A DNA stretch of 8,580 nt, from NCBI GenBank assembly GCA_017542725.1, contig JAFXWR010000126.1, positions 1 to 8,580 of the forward strand, read 5' to 3'. The position numbers were made by a program, and so were the translations under genes. The notes under the pieces were generated by a model. That model saw nothing but the letters and a program-made list of their open reading frames with translations, was not told where the DNA came from and searched no databases. This document shows, one piece after another, positions 5,936 through 8,580 of this stretch (its first letter is position 1; each line of letters begins with the position of its first letter). The DNA is from Lachnospiraceae bacterium. GTDB taxonomy: Bacteria; Bacillota_A; Clostridia; Lachnospirales; Lachnospiraceae.

Positions 5936-8569
5936 ATGGAAAAATTAGAAAAAAATTATAATCCTAATGACATAGAGGACAGAATTTATAAAAAATGGAT
6001 GGACACGAATTCTTTTGTTGCAAATCCTAATCCAAAAAAGAAGCCATATACTATCATCATGCCTCCGCCAAATATAACTGGCAAACTTCATATGGGTCAT
6101 GCACTTGATATAAGTCTTCAAGATACACTCATAAGATATAAAAGGATGAAGGGCTTTGAAGCTCTTTGGCAACCGGGGACAGACCATGCGGCAATTTCTA
6201 CTGAAGTAAAAGTTGTAGACAAACTTAAGTCTGAGGGCAAAGATAAGTACACACTTGGTAGAGAAGGATTTATGAAAGAAGCTTGGGCTTGGAAAGAAAA
6301 ATATGAGTCCAATATTATAGAACAGCAAAAAAAGATGGGTGCAAGTTGTGACTGGAGTAAACTTAGATTTACTATGGATGAAGGCTGTAGTAATGCTGTT
6401 CTTAAAACTTTTAAAGAATTATTTGATAAGGGACTTATCTATAAGGGCAAGAGAATTATAAATTGGTGTCCAACTTGTCATACAACAATCTCGGATGCAG
6501 AAGTAAACTATGAAGAGCAAGATGGTGCACTTTATTATGTAAGATATTATTTTGAAGATAAAAATGTATTAGTTGATGGTAAAAATTATATTATAGTAGC
6601 TACAACTAGACCAGAAACTATGCTTGGCGATACAGCAGTTGCTGTCAATCCAAATGATGAAAGATATAAGAATATAGTAGGTAAGTTTTTAATTTTGCCT
6701 TTAGTAGGTAGGAAATTAGAAATTATAGCCGATGAATATGTTGACATGGAATTTGGATCTGGATTTGTAAAGATGACTCCATGTCACGATCCAAATGACT
6801 TTGAAGTTGGTTTAAGACATAATCTTGAACAAATTCAAATTTTAGATGATGATGCCAAGATTACTTTTAAAGATAGTAAGTATGATGGAATGGACAGAAT
6901 TGAGTGTAGAAAAGTAATCGTTGAAGATTTAAAAGCAGAAGGTTTTATCGAGAAGATAGAGCCATATAGACATAATGTTGGTACTCACGATAGATGTCAT
7001 ACAAATATAGAACCGATGATTAAAGACCAATGGTTTGTAAAGATGGAGCCGCTTGCAAAACCTGCTATAGATGCACTTAAAAATGGCGACTTAAAGTTTG
7101 TACCTGCAAATTTTGCAAATACATATTTACACTGGCTTGAAAATATAAAAGATTGGTGTATATCAAGGCAGATATGGTGGGGGCATAGGATACCTGTGTT
7201 CTATTGCAAAGATTGTGGTAAGATGACAGTGTCAGAAAAAGCAGTGACAGAGTGTGAACACTGTAAGAGTAAGAATATATATCAGGATGAAGACACATTG
7301 GACACTTGGTTTTCATCGGCTCTTTGGCCATTCTCTACACTTGGCTGGCCAGATACAAATGATGAAAAGTATAAATATTTTTATCCTACCAATGTATTAG
7401 TTACAGGATATGATATTATATTTTTCTGGGTAATTCGTATGGTGTTTTCTGGCATAGAACAGACTGGAAAGTGTCCTTTTGATGAAGTGCTGATACATGG
7501 TATTGTAAGGGATGAACTTGGTAGAAAGATGAGTAAGTCTCTTGGAAATGGCATTGACCCACTTGACATTATAAATGTATATGGCGCAGATGCTTTAAGA
7601 CTTGCTCTTTTGACAGGAAATGCACCAGGTAATGACATGAGGTTTTACGAAACGAGAGTTGCCGCAGGAAGAAACTTTTTGAATAAGGTTTGGAATGCAA
7701 CGAGATTTATTTTGATGAATGATACTAAAGAATTGCCATTTGATGAAAATGATATTGAAAAGAGAAATATAGATAATCTTGAAGATAGATGGATAATATC
7801 AAAACTCAATAACACTATAAGCGAAGTAACAAATAACATTGAAAAGTATGAATTGGGTATTGCTTTAGAAAAGATACAAAAGTTTGTATGGGAAGAGTTC
7901 TGTGACTGGTACATAGAGTTTAAAAAGGGTATCTTGTACAATGGAACAGATGAAGAAAAAGATAACGCCATATATGTATTAAAGTATATTTTATGCATGA
8001 GTTTGAAACTTTTACATCCATTTTGTCCATTTGTAACTGAGGAAATTTTTGGCAAAATATTTGAAGGCAAGTTGCTTATAAAAGAAGTATTTCCAAATTA
8101 TGATTCTAAACTTTGTTTTGAAGTAGAAGAGAGTTCGTTAGAATATGTCAAGAATGTAATTTCGACAATTAGAAATCAAAGATCAGAACTAAATGTTCCG
8201 AAGGATAAAAAACCTGTTATCTTAATTGCTACAAGTGATGAAAAAATAAAGAGAGCATATGATATGTGTTCGGAGTTTATCAAGACACTAGCACTAGTTA
8301 AAGAATTAAACTTTGTGGATAGTGTTGATATTGTGGATAAGTATATTTCTCTTACTTTTGATAATTCAAATATATATATTCCATTTGAAGAATTAGTTGA
8401 TACAGCTAAAGAAAGGCAGAGAATAGAAACCGAGATAAAAAAGGTTGAGTCTGAAATTGAAAGAGCTAAAGGGATGCTTTCAAATGAAAGATTTATAAGT
8501 AAGGCTCCTGCAGAAAAGGTTAATGAAGAAAAAGAAAAGCTCAAGAAGTATGAGCAAATGCTTATTTAG
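5936..8569 (+). CDS. valS: valyl-tRNA synthetase
   Basis: This cytoplasmic class Ia enzyme charges tRNA-Val with valine and edits mischarged threonine. Signature motifs are complete. The HIGH-type motif is HMGH at 52-55, inside PPPNITGKLHMGHALD. The editing domain has TTRPET at 223-228 and HDPND at 284-288. KMSKS is at 531-535. Zinc-ligand pairs are WCPTC (C178/C181) and C424/C427 with C440/C443. The tRNA-facing catalytic block WCISRQIWWGHRIPV and DTWFSSALWPF are intact. The anticodon-binding domain begins near DRW at 617-619 and runs to about 760. The C-terminal coiled-coil arm (about 821-877, ERQRIETEIKKVESEIERAK) is the valyl-type end. Length (877 aa) is usual, and the gene is complete. 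It starts 1 nt after the preceding stop, with only a weak AGG upstream. No T-box leader or clear promoter lies before it, so it is probably co-transcribed with the three upstream genes unless an unseen internal promoter exists. A gene beyond 8580 is possible; no terminator follows within the window. Confidence 0.98.
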   Translation: MEKLEKNYNPNDIEDRIYKKWMDTNSFVANPNPKKKPYTIIMPPPNITGKLHMGHALDISLQDTLIRYKRMKGFEALWQPGTDHAAISTEVKVVDKLKSEGKDKYTLGREGFMKEAWAWKEKYESNIIEQQKKMGASCDWSKLRFTMDEGCSNAVLKTFKELFDKGLIYKGKRIINWCPTCHTTISDAEVNYEEQDGALYYVRYYFEDKNVLVDGKNYIIVATTRPETMLGDTAVAVNPNDERYKNIVGKFLILPLVGRKLEIIADEYVDMEFGSGFVKMTPCHDPNDFEVGLRHNLEQIQILDDDAKITFKDSKYDGMDRIECRKVIVEDLKAEGFIEKIEPYRHNVGTHDRCHTNIEPMIKDQWFVKMEPLAKPAIDALKNGDLKFVPANFANTYLHWLENIKDWCISRQIWWGHRIPVFYCKDCGKMTVSEKAVTECEHCKSKNIYQDEDTLDTWFSSALWPFSTLGWPDTNDEKYKYFYPTNVLVTGYDIIFFWVIRMVFSGIEQTGKCPFDEVLIHGIVRDELGRKMSKSLGNGIDPLDIINVYGADALRLALLTGNAPGNDMRFYETRVAAGRNFLNKVWNATRFILMNDTKELPFDENDIEKRNIDNLEDRWIISKLNNTISEVTNNIEKYELGIALEKIQKFVWEEFCDWYIEFKKGILYNGTDEEKDNAIYVLKYILCMSLKLLHPFCPFVTEEIFGKIFEGKLLIKEVFPNYDSKLCFEVEESSLEYVKNVISTIRNQRSELNVPKDKKPVILIATSDEKIKRAYDMCSEFIKTLALVKELNFVDSVDIVDKYISLTFDNSNIYIPFEELVDTAKERQRIETEIKKVESEIERAKGMLSNERFISKAPAEKVNEEKEKLKKYEQMLI

Positions 8570-8580
8570 TTAAATAGTAC

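Noticed and set aside
5880..5936. T-box riboswitch or separate promoter before valS
   Set aside because: Only 1 nt separates valS from the previous gene, and the upstream bases are coding. No T-box sequence, specifier hairpin or convincing -35/-10 pair with proper spacing was seen.

Overview
The window is AT-rich (roughly 30% GC by eye) and reads like a low-GC Clostridia chromosome, most likely Lachnospiraceae or a close relative. The evidence is a DUF4364 protein, a DUF5717/DUF5716 gene pair that I know mainly from Lachnospiraceae, a zinc-motif bacterial valyl-tRNA synthetase, and textbook sigma-A promoters. No mobile element, CRISPR array, tRNA or rRNA is visible. No stretch longer than 300 bases lacks a gene.

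Layout. (1) Positions 1-65 hold the last codons of a plus-strand gene, possibly a type III glutamine synthetase. A strong bidirectional terminator follows at 65-94. (2) Positions 116-481 (minus) encode an unrecognised 121-residue protein. It has a good promoter, and its ribosome binding site lies in the loop of a small perfect inverted repeat. (3) Positions 587-1102 (minus) encode a DUF4364 protein with a winged-helix-like N-terminus. (4) A 76-bp divergent intergenic region (1103-1178) holds two near-consensus promoters back to back. Their -35 boxes form one palindrome, and their -10 boxes lie only 7 and 8 nt from the start codons, so both transcripts should be leaderless or nearly so. (5) A tightly packed plus-strand operon runs from 1179 to 8569: a DUF5717-like 926-residue protein, a DUF5716-like actin/Hsp70-fold protein, a TPR-like 258-residue protein and valS. 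The four genes overlap or are 1 nt apart, and none has a canonical Shine-Dalgarno sequence.

How the genes may work together. The first three operon genes look like a dedicated multi-protein system of unknown function. It combines a beta-sandwich/helical-solenoid scaffold, a degenerate nucleotide-binding-fold protein and a TPR partner, all apparently cytoplasmic. The divergent DUF4364 protein is a natural candidate regulator, because its promoter and the operon promoter are physically inseparable. valS sits at the operon's end with no T-box of its own, so its expression is probably tied at least partly to the upstream promoter. Domain assignments rest on remembered family patterns, not on database searches.
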